Below are positions 35,135-43,753 of a stretch of 64,000 nucleotides of DNA, piece after piece. Source of the stretch: Ch67 sp041395845 (GTDB lineage: Bacteria; Pseudomonadota; Gammaproteobacteria; Pseudomonadales; Ketobacteraceae); the NCBI GenBank assembly GCA_041395845.1, contig JAWKZS010000002.1, positions 282,950-346,949 of the forward strand, written 5' to 3'. The notes under the pieces were generated by a model. The model searched no databases and was not told the DNA's origin. It worked only from the letters and a program-made list of their open reading frames with translations. Numbering within the stretch: position 1 is the stretch's first letter; every line of letters starts with the position of its first letter. The position numbers and the translations under genes were made by a program.

Positions 35135-37570
35135 ATGTTCCCAGCGCACCTTTATCAGGCCTGGCTTCATGCAGTTGTTGATATGAACCGGGTACGCATT
35201 GTTATGGCCGCGTTTCTGCTGACCTGTGCCTCGGTGTGCCTGGGTAATGTCAATCAGGTGCCACTGCGCGCAACCGACGGCGCGGAAATCACCCTGGGTC
35301 GCCACTTGATGATGCTCGAGGATCCTCAGGGCACCCTGCAGCTGGACGATATCCTGCTGCCGGATTACCAATCCCGCTTCGAAGCGGTGTTCGTAGACAC
35401 GCCATACTATGGCCGCAGCCATTCCACCTACTGGTTTCGCCTGCGTCTTGCGTTCGAAAAAGGCGATCGCCCCCGCCTGATCGAAATTGCCTATCCCCAT
35501 TTGCGCAATGTCACGCTGTACGAGCAGATCGGCAATGGCCCGTTCCGCGAAACCCGCTCCGGTTACGCCACCGAACGGGACAGTGCGGTGAACCCCTGCC
35601 TGCGGTTCTGCTTTCTGATCGAGGATGAGCCGGGCATCCACACCCTGTACCTGCGGGTAAATTCCGATTCGCCACTGTTTTTGCCCATCACCCTGCGCAC
35701 GCCTGAACGCCAGGTGATGAGCGAGCGGATCTCGATGGGCAGTGCGTCCCTGTTCTATGGCGCGTTTGTAGTGATGGCGCTGTTCAATCTGTTCCTGTAC
35801 TTCTCGACCCAGGAACGCAGCTATCTGGTGTACGTGCTGTACATTGCCAGCCTGGCCCTGTGGACATCGTCGCACGACGGCCTGCTGCGGGAACTGGTGC
35901 TGCAGCACTATGGCACCCATGCGTCTTACAGCACCCATTTCCTGTTGACACTGGTGCCCGTGCTGTTCGGTGCGGCCTTCTGCAACACGTTTCTGAAAAC
36001 CCACGAGACCATGCCGGTCTACCACAAGATCTTCTGGTTCCTGATCGGCGTTTGCCTGTTCAACATTGCATTGATCCTGATAACCGGCCGGGTTGTACTG
36101 CCGAACTCGGTCAACCTGGTCACTGTCGCCATGTCGATCGCGGGCCTGTCCGCCGGCGTCACCGGCTGGATGCGCGGCCTGAAGACGGCACGGTTTTTTC
36201 TCACCGCATGGCTGGCGGTGATCATCGGCTCACTGATCTGGGTGCTGACCCTGTCCGGCGTACTGCCCTTCAATCCGCTTACCGCCCACAGCGTGCATGT
36301 GGGCGCACTGGTGGAAACCATTCTGCTGTCGCTGGCGCTGGGTGACCGCATCAATGAGCTGCAGGCAGAACGTATTCGCATCGAACAGGAAGCCATCCGC
36401 AAACTGGAAGAATCCAACCAGAAACTCGAAGCCAGCAACAAGTTCAAGGATGAGTTTCTGTCCACCGTGAGCCACGAACTGCGTACACCCATGAATGGCA
36501 TCGTGGGCGCTGCAGAATTGCTGGAACACACACCACTGGATTCCGAACAGTACAAATACTTGTCCACCATCAACCGCTCCAGCCGCGACATGCTGGCCAT
36601 GGTGGAAAACATTCTGACCTATACCCAGTTCGAAGCCGGCACCGCCGTCGTCAGCAGCCAGGCGATCAAGATACGGGATCTGCTGGACCAGATGGCTGCC
36701 CACTACCGCGGACGCGCAGCCGTGCAGTATCTGGATTTCCGCTACCACCTCGATCCGTCGATTCCTGACTATGTGGCGGGTGATGCAGACAAGCTGCAAC
36801 TGCTGCTGGATCATCTGCTCGATAATGCGCTGAAGTTTACCGACAGTGGCCAGGTGCGGTTTGATGTCAGCCTGGATGACCAGCAGGAAACGGAACGCGC
36901 CCTGTGGCTGAAGTTCGTGATCAAGGACACCGGCTGCGGCGTGCCGGAATCACTGCAGAAAGATATTTTCGACTCGTTCAAGCAGGCGGATGGTTCCATG
37001 ACCCGGCGCAAGGGCGGACTGGGGATCGGTCTGGCATTGTGCAAACGTATCGTCACCATGCTGCAGGGGCAATTGCTGTTCAAGTCAGCGGTACAGCAAG
37101 GCACCACCGTGATCGTCAGCCTGCCGTTCCAGCCTTGCGTCGCGGTCGAGGATAACCGCCCCGATCACCTCAAGCCATCGATCAATCCTGCCAATACCGA
37201 CGTGCTGGTGGTCGAAGACAATTACGTGAACAAGCTGGTGCTGGAAGGCTTCCTGAAGAAACTGGGCTTCAATGTATTCACCGCCGATAACGGCAAGGAA
37301 GCCCTCACAATGCTGGAAAAACGTGAGTTCGATCTGATCCTGATGGATTGCCAGATGCCGGTGATGGATGGCTTTGAAGCTACCCGTCAGACCCGTCTGC
37401 TGAAGAACCGCAACGCCAGTGCGCCGATCATCGCGGTCACGGCGAATGCCAATCCGGGTGATCGTGAGCGCTGCATCGCCGCTGGCATGAATGACTACAT
37501 GAAGAAACCATTTTCGCAGGCCACGCTGGTGGCCGCCATCAACCGGTGGCTGGGCTACCGCACCAGCTGA
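35135..37570 (+). CDS. 7TM-sensor hybrid histidine kinase
   Basis: 811-residue membrane kinase. After a leader region comes an extracellular 7TMR-DISM extension (about 30-190; the SHSTYWFRLRL segment is typical), then seven membrane helices (about 200-400), a HisKA box (STVSHELRTPMNGIVG), an HATPase (LLDNALKFTD, DTGCGVP, GGLGIGLALCKR) and a C-terminal receiver (VLVVEDNYVNK, Asp in LILMDCQMPVMDG). This domain order is typical of Ppo/RetS-like carbohydrate or lipid sensors. ATG 35135 has AGGG five bases upstream, but a second start at 35183 would place the signal anchor at the N-terminus. No Hpt partner is adjacent. Confidence 0.9.
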   Translation: MFPAHLYQAWLHAVVDMNRVRIVMAAFLLTCASVCLGNVNQVPLRATDGAEITLGRHLMMLEDPQGTLQLDDILLPDYQSRFEAVFVDTPYYGRSHSTYWFRLRLAFEKGDRPRLIEIAYPHLRNVTLYEQIGNGPFRETRSGYATERDSAVNPCLRFCFLIEDEPGIHTLYLRVNSDSPLFLPITLRTPERQVMSERISMGSASLFYGAFVVMALFNLFLYFSTQERSYLVYVLYIASLALWTSSHDGLLRELVLQHYGTHASYSTHFLLTLVPVLFGAAFCNTFLKTHETMPVYHKIFWFLIGVCLFNIALILITGRVVLPNSVNLVTVAMSIAGLSAGVTGWMRGLKTARFFLTAWLAVIIGSLIWVLTLSGVLPFNPLTAHSVHVGALVETILLSLALGDRINELQAERIRIEQEAIRKLEESNQKLEASNKFKDEFLSTVSHELRTPMNGIVGAAELLEHTPLDSEQYKYLSTINRSSRDMLAMVENILTYTQFEAGTAVVSSQAIKIRDLLDQMAAHYRGRAAVQYLDFRYHLDPSIPDYVAGDADKLQLLLDHLLDNALKFTDSGQVRFDVSLDDQQETERALWLKFVIKDTGCGVPESLQKDIFDSFKQADGSMTRRKGGLGIGLALCKRIVTMLQGQLLFKSAVQQGTTVIVSLPFQPCVAVEDNRPDHLKPSINPANTDVLVVEDNYVNKLVLEGFLKKLGFNVFTADNGKEALTMLEKREFDLILMDCQMPVMDGFEATRQTRLLKNRNASAPIIAVTANANPGDRERCIAAGMNDYMKKPFSQATLVAAINRWLGYRTS

Positions 37571-37581
37571 ACCGCTCCACT

Positions 37582-38907
37582 TCAGCGCGGCAATTCGATA
37601 CGAAATGCCGCGCCACCCAGCATTGAATCATCCACACTCAGGCTACCGCCATAGGCGGCAACGATATCCTGCACCACCGCCAGACCGATGCCCTGACCGG
37701 GCGCCTGCTCGTCACGACGCACACCCCGCTGCAGGATGCGCTGCCGCTCATGTTCCGGCACACGCTGGCCGTCGTTTTCCACCAGCAGTACACAGCGCTC
37801 CCCCTGCAAGCTTGCGGTGACACGTACCCTGCCGGCGCCGTGTTTGCAGGCATTATCGAGCAGGTTGCCCAGCAACTCGAACGCATCCCCCTGCTCCAGC
37901 GGAATCCTGCACTGGTCCGGCCAGGCGCACTGAAATTGCGGGTGGCGGTCTGCGTAGACTTTCTGCAACGCGCCTGTCAGTTTGGGCACCACGTCATCCA
38001 GCAATGTACCCTGGGTCTGCAGTGCAGGTGCGGCCGTCATCGCACGACGCAGCTGGTAACTGATGATCTCGTCCATGCGACTGATCTGCTGCTGCAACAC
38101 CGGCGTACTTTTATCCGGCTCGCCCAGATCCAGCCCTCGCATCACTGCCAGCGGCGTTTTCAGGCTATGGGCCAGATCCCCAAGGCTGTGCTGATATCGT
38201 TCCCGCTGGTGTCGTTCGTGACTGAGCAGGCGATTGAAATTCTGCACCACCGGGCGCACTTCGGCTGGATAATTCCCTTCGATCGCCGGACGCTCACCCT
38301 GCTCCACCGCCCGAACGGCATCCGCCAGACGTGCAAACGGCCGGAACCCCAGATAAAGCATCAGAAACACCAGCGCGACGGACAGGCAGATCAGTCCACC
38401 CAGCCATTGCCACAAGGTATCTTCGAAGCCACCGATCTGGGCAACGTAGGGCGCATCGGATTCCCACACCATAAACGAAAACGGTGTTTCCTTTTTCCGG
38501 TGTTCCCAGATGACGGTGAACACCGCGCGGAAATAGCGCTGGTTCTGCAGGACGATTTCATCAAAATGCCACTGTCCCGGCTGGGTGTACGGTTCAGCAA
38601 CCGCACCGGCACCGATGAATGACTGCGAACGCCACACCGGTTTGCCGGCACTGGTCACCTGCGCTACCAGGCCGGATTGCAGCTGGTTGAAGCGCGGCTC
38701 CGCCAGCATCTGCGGCAGTTCCAGTTTGCCACTGCGGAATTCCGCTGCCGACAGCAAACCGTAGACATGCAGCTTGAGCTGTTCCTGGGCGCGATCCCGC
38801 AGCGCAGTATCAAACGACTGGCGCAGAATCCACCCGGCGCTGATCGCAAACAGCAACAGCAACAGGGTGGTGACCAGCAGAAAGCGAACGCGCAATGAGG
38901 CGAACAA
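37582..38907 (-). CDS. phoQ: Sensor histidine kinase, PhoQ-like
   Basis: 441-residue membrane kinase. N-terminal helix (about 8-28), periplasmic sensor, second helix (about 172-192, GLICLSVALVFLMLYLGF), then the H-box LGDLAHSLKTPLAVMRG and HATPase (NLLDNACKHG, GQGIGLAVVQDIV). The H-box is typical of PhoQ-type kinases, which respond to low divalent cations and antimicrobial peptides; the acidic patch that defines true PhoQ sensors is not clear here, so the symbol is tentative. The start is adjacent to the stop of the response-regulator gene, so they form one operon with the PepSY gene. Confidence 0.85.
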   Translation of the reverse strand: MFASLRVRFLLVTTLLLLLFAISAGWILRQSFDTALRDRAQEQLKLHVYGLLSAAEFRSGKLELPQMLAEPRFNQLQSGLVAQVTSAGKPVWRSQSFIGAGAVAEPYTQPGQWHFDEIVLQNQRYFRAVFTVIWEHRKKETPFSFMVWESDAPYVAQIGGFEDTLWQWLGGLICLSVALVFLMLYLGFRPFARLADAVRAVEQGERPAIEGNYPAEVRPVVQNFNRLLSHERHQRERYQHSLGDLAHSLKTPLAVMRGLDLGEPDKSTPVLQQQISRMDEIISYQLRRAMTAAPALQTQGTLLDDVVPKLTGALQKVYADRHPQFQCAWPDQCRIPLEQGDAFELLGNLLDNACKHGAGRVRVTASLQGERCVLLVENDGQRVPEHERQRILQRGVRRDEQAPGQGIGLAVVQDIVAAYGGSLSVDDSMLGGAAFRIELPR

Positions 38908-39582
38908 TTATTTCTCCAGGGCGAAGCGGTAACCGCGTCCGCGCAGGGTTTCGATGGGCTTCAGGCTGTTGTCGGGATCGAGTTTCTTGCGCAAGCGACC
39001 AACGAATACTTCCAGGGTATTGCTGTCGCGATCGAAATCCTGCGCGTAGATATGCTCGGTCAGTTCGGTTTTGGAAACGACTTCACCCGGGCGTAGCATC
39101 AGGTATTCCAGCACCTTGTATTCGTAGGTGGTCAGTTCAATGAAATCGCCGTTGACGGTAACGGTCTGACCGGCGGTATCCAGCAGCACCGGACCAAATT
39201 CCAGCTGCGGGCGGGCATGACCGGCAGAGCGGCGAATCAAGGCATTCAGGCGTGCCAGCACTTCCTCGATGGCAAAGGGTTTGGTGACGTAATCGTCGGC
39301 GCCAGCTTCCAGCCCGTTGACCTTGTCCTGCCAGTGATCGCGTGCGGTGAGAATCAGGATGGGGAAATTGCGTTCTTCGCGCCGCAGGGTTTTGATCAGT
39401 TCGATGCCGGACAACGTGGGCAAGCCCAGATCGATGATGGCGACATCAAACGGGTATTCACGGCCAAAGTAGAGGCCTTCTTCGCCATCGGCGGCGGCAT
39501 CAACCGTATAGCCTTTCTTTTGCAGGGCCGTTGCGAGCTGATCCCGCAGGTGCTGTTCATCTTCGACAATCAATACGCGCAT
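38908..39582 (-). CDS. phoP: Response regulator, PhoP-like (OmpR family)
   Basis: 224-residue partner of the following kinase. Receiver (MRVLIVEDEQHLRDQL, phospho-acceptor in VAIIDLGLP, LTARDHW, TKPF) and winged-helix DNA-binding domain (LTTYEYKVLEYLMLRPGEVVSKTELTEH, SNTLEVFVGRLRKKL, IETLRGRGYRF) quoted in parts; both closely match PhoP. It lies 6 bases after the PepSY protein gene. Regulated genes are not evident from the window; the operon order PepSY-regulator-kinase suggests that the small exported protein modulates the kinase. Confidence 0.9.
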   Translation of the reverse strand: MRVLIVEDEQHLRDQLATALQKKGYTVDAAADGEEGLYFGREYPFDVAIIDLGLPTLSGIELIKTLRREERNFPILILTARDHWQDKVNGLEAGADDYVTKPFAIEEVLARLNALIRRSAGHARPQLEFGPVLLDTAGQTVTVNGDFIELTTYEYKVLEYLMLRPGEVVSKTELTEHIYAQDFDRDSNTLEVFVGRLRKKLDPDNSLKPIETLRGRGYRFALEK

Positions 39583-39588
39583 GCTGTG

Positions 39589-39915
39589 TTATCCCTGGAT
39601 TCCGCCGGTTTCGCCATCAACGGTCATGGTGCGCACCCGGCCTTCCGGCAGCAGCACTTTGACCCGGTAAACCACTCTGCCTTTTTTCTCTTGCCGGTTG
39701 ACGGACAACACCTTGCCGCCGGTCCGCCGCTCCACAATGCGTGCTGCGGTGGAACCGTCCACGGCGGCCAGCCAGGATTCACCTTGCACATACCAGTTGG
39801 GTGCGGACATCGCCTGCACCGGCATTACCCACAGCAGACTGGCCACCATCAGCAGCACACTGGCAAATACGGTCTTGAAGGTGGACAAGGGAAAACCTCG
39901 CAGCAAATAAAGCAT
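39589..39915 (-). CDS. Exported PepSY-domain protein
   Basis: 108-residue protein with an N-terminal signal peptide or anchor (MLYLLRGFPLSTF then a hydrophobic stretch to VMPVQAMS) and a PepSY-like domain: AARIVERRTGGKVLSVNRQEKKG, VYRVKVLLPEGRVRTMTVDGETG (quoted in parts). PepSY proteins often control sensors or proteases in the periplasm. ATG 39915 is chosen because AAGGAAG lies 5-6 bases upstream; the frame open to 39987 adds only charged residues before it. It begins the PepSY-phoP-phoQ operon. Confidence 0.85.
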   Translation of the reverse strand: MLYLLRGFPLSTFKTVFASVLLMVASLLWVMPVQAMSAPNWYVQGESWLAAVDGSTAARIVERRTGGKVLSVNRQEKKGRVVYRVKVLLPEGRVRTMTVDGETGGIQG

Positions 39916-40136
39916 GTTTTCTTCCTTCCATTTTATGCACAGCGCCTGAACACAATCTGAATCCCGTGCGCAATTGTGATGCCCCAATCACTCCACCATT
40001 AGCGCGAGCGAAACATCGGGCTTTTTGAAAATCAGCGTTATTTCATCATCTTAGCAACCGGCGCGCAGGATGGCACGCCTGATGCTTTATAAACCTTGCC
40101 AAACAACCCAATGCAAGGACTTTCAGGAGGCACACC

Positions 40137-40244
40137 ATGACTCTCAAGGAATCCACCGAGCTGTTGTTCGAAATCACCCACCCCGACCAGAGTGCTGCGT
40201 TCTCTGCCCTGCGGGAATACCTGGAAAACATGTACTTCGGATAG
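40137..40244 (+). CDS. Small ORF of 35 residues with strong ribosome site
   Basis: A short frame starting MTLKESTELLFEITHPDQ and ending REYLENMYFG, soluble and acidic. It has AGGAGG (40125-40130) six bases before ATG 40137, a near-perfect Shine-Dalgarno, and its own terminator at 40291-40312. No other gene is on this strand within about 150 bases on either side, so the transcript seems dedicated to it. The sequence is too short to recognise. Genuine small protein or peptide regulator is likely; a chance frame is less likely given the ribosome site and terminator. Confidence 0.6.
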   Translation: MTLKESTELLFEITHPDQSAAFSALREYLENMYFG

Positions 40245-40290
40245 TGCTGCAACACCCGTCAGACAGATTTCTTCCCGTCTTGAACATTTC

Positions 40291-40312
40291 GCCGGCGCCC
40301 GCCGGCTTTTTT
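40291..40312 (+). terminator. Terminator after the 35-residue ORF
   Basis: GCCGGC (40291-40296), loop GCCC, GCCGGC (40301-40306), then TTTTTT (40307-40312). Confidence 0.8.
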
Positions 40313-40363
40313 GCCTTCGATTCAGCCGCTTAGACAATACCTCGACAAAGCCAAAAAACCTCG

Positions 40364-40408
40364 TTGACAAGGTGTTCTGTCAGGCTTACCTTTGCGCTGT
40401 CTAGGACA
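40364..40408 (+). promoter_or_regulatory. Promoter of the light-response operon with palindromic motifs
   Basis: TTGACA (40364-40369) and TACCTT (40387-40392) are 17 bases apart. The region is rich in TGTC/GACA repeats: TTGACA-aggtgttc-TGTCAg spans the -35, and the palindrome TGTCTAGGACA (40398-40408) follows the -10. Both are plausible sites for the MerR-type regulator encoded at the end of the operon. The promoter is well formed; the operator assignment is inference. Confidence 0.55.
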
Positions 40409-40425
40409 CGAATTGGACAAAAGCC

Positions 40426-41388
40426 ATGACTGACAAAATCCCTGTTGCTATCAGCCGCTGCCTATTGGGTGAAAACGTTCGCTACAACGGTGACCACAAG
40501 CACAACCGCTTCTGCACGTCGGTATTGTCCCAGCACTTCGAATTTGTGCCGGTTTGCCCGGAAGTCGAGGCCGGCATGAGCGTTCCCCGCAAGCCGATCC
40601 GGCTTGTTCAGCAGGCTGACAATCGTATTGCCGCCGTGGAAACCGACGATGCCAGTCGAGATTACACCGACCGTCTTGTCCAACAGGGCCGAAATTTTGT
40701 CCAAGACAAAAAGCAGGTGGCAGGTTTCATTGCTACCCCCAACTCCCCCAGCTGCGGGGTGTTCGGCGTGAAGCTGTATCTGTCCAACGGCCACCCGGTC
40801 AACAAGACCACCGGCCTGTTCAGCGCCACCGTACAGCAGCTCAATCCTTTGCTGCCGATGGAAGAATCCGGCCGCCTGAACGACCCCGGTCTGCGGGAAA
40901 ACTTCATTATGCGGGTGTACACCTACCATCGCTGGCAGCAGCTGAATGCCGAACCCATGACGGCCCGCAAACTGGTGGAATTCCACACCCGGCACAAATA
41001 CCTGGTGATGGCCCACAATACCGTGGCGTACTCCAGCCTGGGTCAGCTGGTGGCTCGCGCCGGCAAAGACAACATTGAAACCCTGGCCGCTGAATATATT
41101 GCCACCCTGATGAAAGCACTGGGATCGCCCGCGCCACGCAGCCGCCACTGCAACGTGCTGCATCACCTGATGGGGTACCTGAAAAAGCTGATCGATGTGC
41201 GCGATAAACAGGAACTGCTCGCCACCATCGAACACTACCGTGACGGCATCGTGCCGCTGATCGTGCCACTGTCCCTGCTGCGGCACCATCTGGAACGCTG
41301 GCGCGATCAACAGCGTTACATTCTGGAGCAGGTGTATCTGGAACCCTACCCGTACCAGCTGGGCTTGCGCAGTCAGGTGTACGCATGA
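40426..41388 (+). CDS. DUF523 / DUF1722 two-domain protein (YbgA-like)
   Basis: 320-residue protein with an N-terminal DUF523 domain (SRCLLGENVRYNGDHK, CPEVEAGM, SPSCG with conserved Cys) and a C-terminal DUF1722/YbgA domain (EFHTRHKYLVMAHN, NVLHHLMGYLKK). The same fusion is common next to photolyase genes. Biochemical function is unknown; related DUF523-DUF1722 proteins are often annotated as thiouracil-handling enzymes. It leads the nine-gene operon, and its TGA overlaps the photolyase ATG by four bases. Confidence 0.9.
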   Translation: MTDKIPVAISRCLLGENVRYNGDHKHNRFCTSVLSQHFEFVPVCPEVEAGMSVPRKPIRLVQQADNRIAAVETDDASRDYTDRLVQQGRNFVQDKKQVAGFIATPNSPSCGVFGVKLYLSNGHPVNKTTGLFSATVQQLNPLLPMEESGRLNDPGLRENFIMRVYTYHRWQQLNAEPMTARKLVEFHTRHKYLVMAHNTVAYSSLGQLVARAGKDNIETLAAEYIATLMKALGSPAPRSRHCNVLHHLMGYLKKLIDVRDKQELLATIEHYRDGIVPLIVPLSLLRHHLERWRDQQRYILEQVYLEPYPYQLGLRSQVYA

Positions 41389-42809
41389 CCGTCGCCGTCT
41401 GGTTCCGCAACGATCTGCGGGTTTTCGACAATCCTGCCTTGCAGGAAGCCTGTCGCGGCCGTGAACCGGTGGTGGCGATTTACCTGTACACGCCCCAGCA
41501 GTTCGCGGCCCACGACATGGGCGCCAACAAACAGCGCTTCATCATCGAAACCGTGATGGCGTTGTCGCAAGATCTGCAGAAGTTGAACATCCCGTTGCTG
41601 GCACTGCGTTGCAAACGGTTCGACGACAGTCTCAAAACATTGGAGCAGGTTTGTCGGGAGCACGGCATCACCGCAGTTCACTGCAATGAAGAGTATGAAC
41701 TCAACGAGCAGCGCCGGGATGCGGAAGCCTTTCGCCGGCTGCAGCGGCATAACGTGATATTTACACGACACCAGGATCAGGTGTTGCTGGCACCAGGCAG
41801 CGTGCTCACCGGACAGGGCCAACCATTTCGCGTTTTCACACCTTTCAAGCGCAGCTGGATTAAACAGGCACAGCATCTGACGCTGCAGCCACTGCCTGCA
41901 CCACGCAAACGTGCCGCCATGCCAATGGCACCGACCGACATCACCACGATCGATGGCTGGGCAGCGCCGCAGTCCGCCAACCAGTTGTGGCCCGCCGGCA
42001 GCAAGGAAGCGTATCAGCGCCTCGACCGTTTCGTTGCCAGCCGCATCGAACACTACGACGAACAGCGGGATTTTCCCGTGGTCGATGGTACCAGCCAGCT
42101 GTCCGCCTATCTGGCAGTGGGCGCCCTGTCTGCCCGCGCCTGCTTCCATGCGGCACTGACGGCCAACCGGCATGAGTGGGACTCGGGCAACAAGGGTATT
42201 CAGACCTGGGTCAGCGAACTGATCTGGCGCGAATTCTACAAGCATCTGATCCATCACTTTCCGGACGTCTGCAAGGGTCAGCCGTTCCAGGCTTACACCG
42301 CAGCCATTCCCTGGCAGCGCAACATGAAACTGTTCGATGCCTGGGCCAGCGGCAACACTGGTTACCCGATTGTCGACGCCGCCATGCGCCAGTTGCTCGC
42401 GACCGGCTGGATGCACAACCGGTTGCGCATGGTGACCGCGATGTTCCTCACCAAGCATCTGTTCATTGACTGGCGTCTGGGCGAAGCGTTTTTCATGCAG
42501 CATCTGATCGATGGCGACTTTGCTGCCAACAACGGTGGCTGGCAGTGGAGTGCATCAACCGGCGCCGATGCCGCGCCGTATTTCCGCGTGTTCAATCCCA
42601 CCCGCCAATCCGAACGTTTTGATGCCAACGGCGACTTTATCCGCCACTGGGTACCCGAACTGGCAACACTGCATAAATCACAGATTCACGATCCCAATCC
42701 GTTAGACCGTCAGCTTTGCCATTATCCGGCACCCATAGTGGATCACCGCACGGCGGTAGACCGGATCAAGGCCGAATTTCAGCATATCAAGACCATGGAG
42801 CTCGCATGA
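41385..42809 (+). CDS. phrB: Deoxyribodipyrimidine photolyase
   Basis: 474-residue FAD-dependent light-driven DNA repair enzyme for cyclobutane pyrimidine dimers. N-terminal antenna domain (MTVAVWFRNDLRVFDNPAL) and C-terminal FAD-binding domain with WVSELIWREFY, GNTGYPIVDAAMRQL, GWMHNRLRM and NNGGWQWSASTGADAAPYFR, all intact. Length and motifs match class I CPD photolyases (PhrB) rather than cryptochromes. In the light operon it follows the DUF523/DUF1722 gene and overlaps the desaturase ATG by four bases. Confidence 0.96.
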   Translation: MTVAVWFRNDLRVFDNPALQEACRGREPVVAIYLYTPQQFAAHDMGANKQRFIIETVMALSQDLQKLNIPLLALRCKRFDDSLKTLEQVCREHGITAVHCNEEYELNEQRRDAEAFRRLQRHNVIFTRHQDQVLLAPGSVLTGQGQPFRVFTPFKRSWIKQAQHLTLQPLPAPRKRAAMPMAPTDITTIDGWAAPQSANQLWPAGSKEAYQRLDRFVASRIEHYDEQRDFPVVDGTSQLSAYLAVGALSARACFHAALTANRHEWDSGNKGIQTWVSELIWREFYKHLIHHFPDVCKGQPFQAYTAAIPWQRNMKLFDAWASGNTGYPIVDAAMRQLLATGWMHNRLRMVTAMFLTKHLFIDWRLGEAFFMQHLIDGDFAANNGGWQWSASTGADAAPYFRVFNPTRQSERFDANGDFIRHWVPELATLHKSQIHDPNPLDRQLCHYPAPIVDHRTAVDRIKAEFQHIKTMELA

Positions 42810-43753
42810 ATTCTTCACCCTGGTATCACTATTTTCTGCTCTGGTTCGACAGCGAAGCTGCCGAAGTCGGTAGCAGCGAGCGGGTCAACTGGGCCCGCTG
42901 TATTCCGTTCGCGATCATGCACCTGGCCTGCTTCGCCGCACTGTGGGTGGGTGTCAGTGCCTTCGCCGTCTGGTTCTGTATCGGCTTTTTCTGGCTGCGG
43001 ATGTTTGCCATCACGGCGTTCTACCATCGTTATTTTTCCCACCGCAGCTACCAGACGTCACGGATCGCACAATTCATCTTCGCGGTGCTGGGCAACATGT
43101 CGGCCCAGCGCGGGCCACTGTGGTGGGCGGGTCATCATCGGCACCATCACCAGCATTCCGACGAACCGGCTGATCTGCACTCGCCGGTGCAGCGGGGTTT
43201 CTGGTGGTCGCACATGGGGTGGTTTACCTGCGATGCGTCCTTCAAGACACCCTATGAGCGCATCCGCGATTTTGCCCGCTACCCCGAGCTGGTCTTTATC
43301 AATCGTTATGACACGCTGGTGCCGGCGCTGACGATCGTGGGTATTTATTCACTGGGTGAAGCCCTGGCAGCCTGGGCGCCGCAGCTGGAAACCAACGGCC
43401 TGCAGCTGCTGGTGTGGGGATTCTTCATTTCCACCACTCTGCTGTTTCATTCCACTGTCACCATCAATTCGCTGGCCCATGTCTGGGGCAAGCGCCGCTT
43501 CGCCACCGGTGACGACAGCCGCAACAATGCCGTGCTCGCGCTGATCACCCTCGGCGAAGGCTGGCACAACAATCATCACCACTATCCGGTGTCTGCCCGC
43601 CACGGTTTCGGACGCTGGGAAATCGATATCACTTACCTGATTCTGTCGCTGATGAAACGGCTGGGCATTATCTGGGAACTCAAACCCATCCCGGCCCGCA
43701 TCAAGCAGGAAATGCATGAACTGGCACAAAAAGCCCAGAGGGAGAACGCCTGA
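42806..43753 (+). CDS. Acyl-CoA / acyl-lipid desaturase
   Basis: 315-residue membrane di-iron enzyme. Three histidine boxes are visible: HRYFSH, HHRHHHQH, and HNNHHH, in the order and spacing of delta-9 desaturases, between membrane segments. It would introduce a double bond in fatty acyl chains, requiring an electron donor encoded elsewhere. ATG 42806 overlaps the photolyase stop, so translation is probably coupled; the longer frame from 42716 is rejected. Together with the cyclopropane synthase downstream, membrane lipid remodelling in light is suggested. Confidence 0.93.
   Translation: MNSSPWYHYFLLWFDSEAAEVGSSERVNWARCIPFAIMHLACFAALWVGVSAFAVWFCIGFFWLRMFAITAFYHRYFSHRSYQTSRIAQFIFAVLGNMSAQRGPLWWAGHHRHHHQHSDEPADLHSPVQRGFWWSHMGWFTCDASFKTPYERIRDFARYPELVFINRYDTLVPALTIVGIYSLGEALAAWAPQLETNGLQLLVWGFFISTTLLFHSTVTINSLAHVWGKRRFATGDDSRNNAVLALITLGEGWHNNHHHYPVSARHGFGRWEIDITYLILSLMKRLGIIWELKPIPARIKQEMHELAQKAQRENA

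Noticed and set aside
40245..40425. A cobalamin riboswitch ahead of the light operon
   Set aside because: The leader from the predicted start to the ATG is about 30 bases, too short, and no B12-box is seen; B12 control is through LitR.
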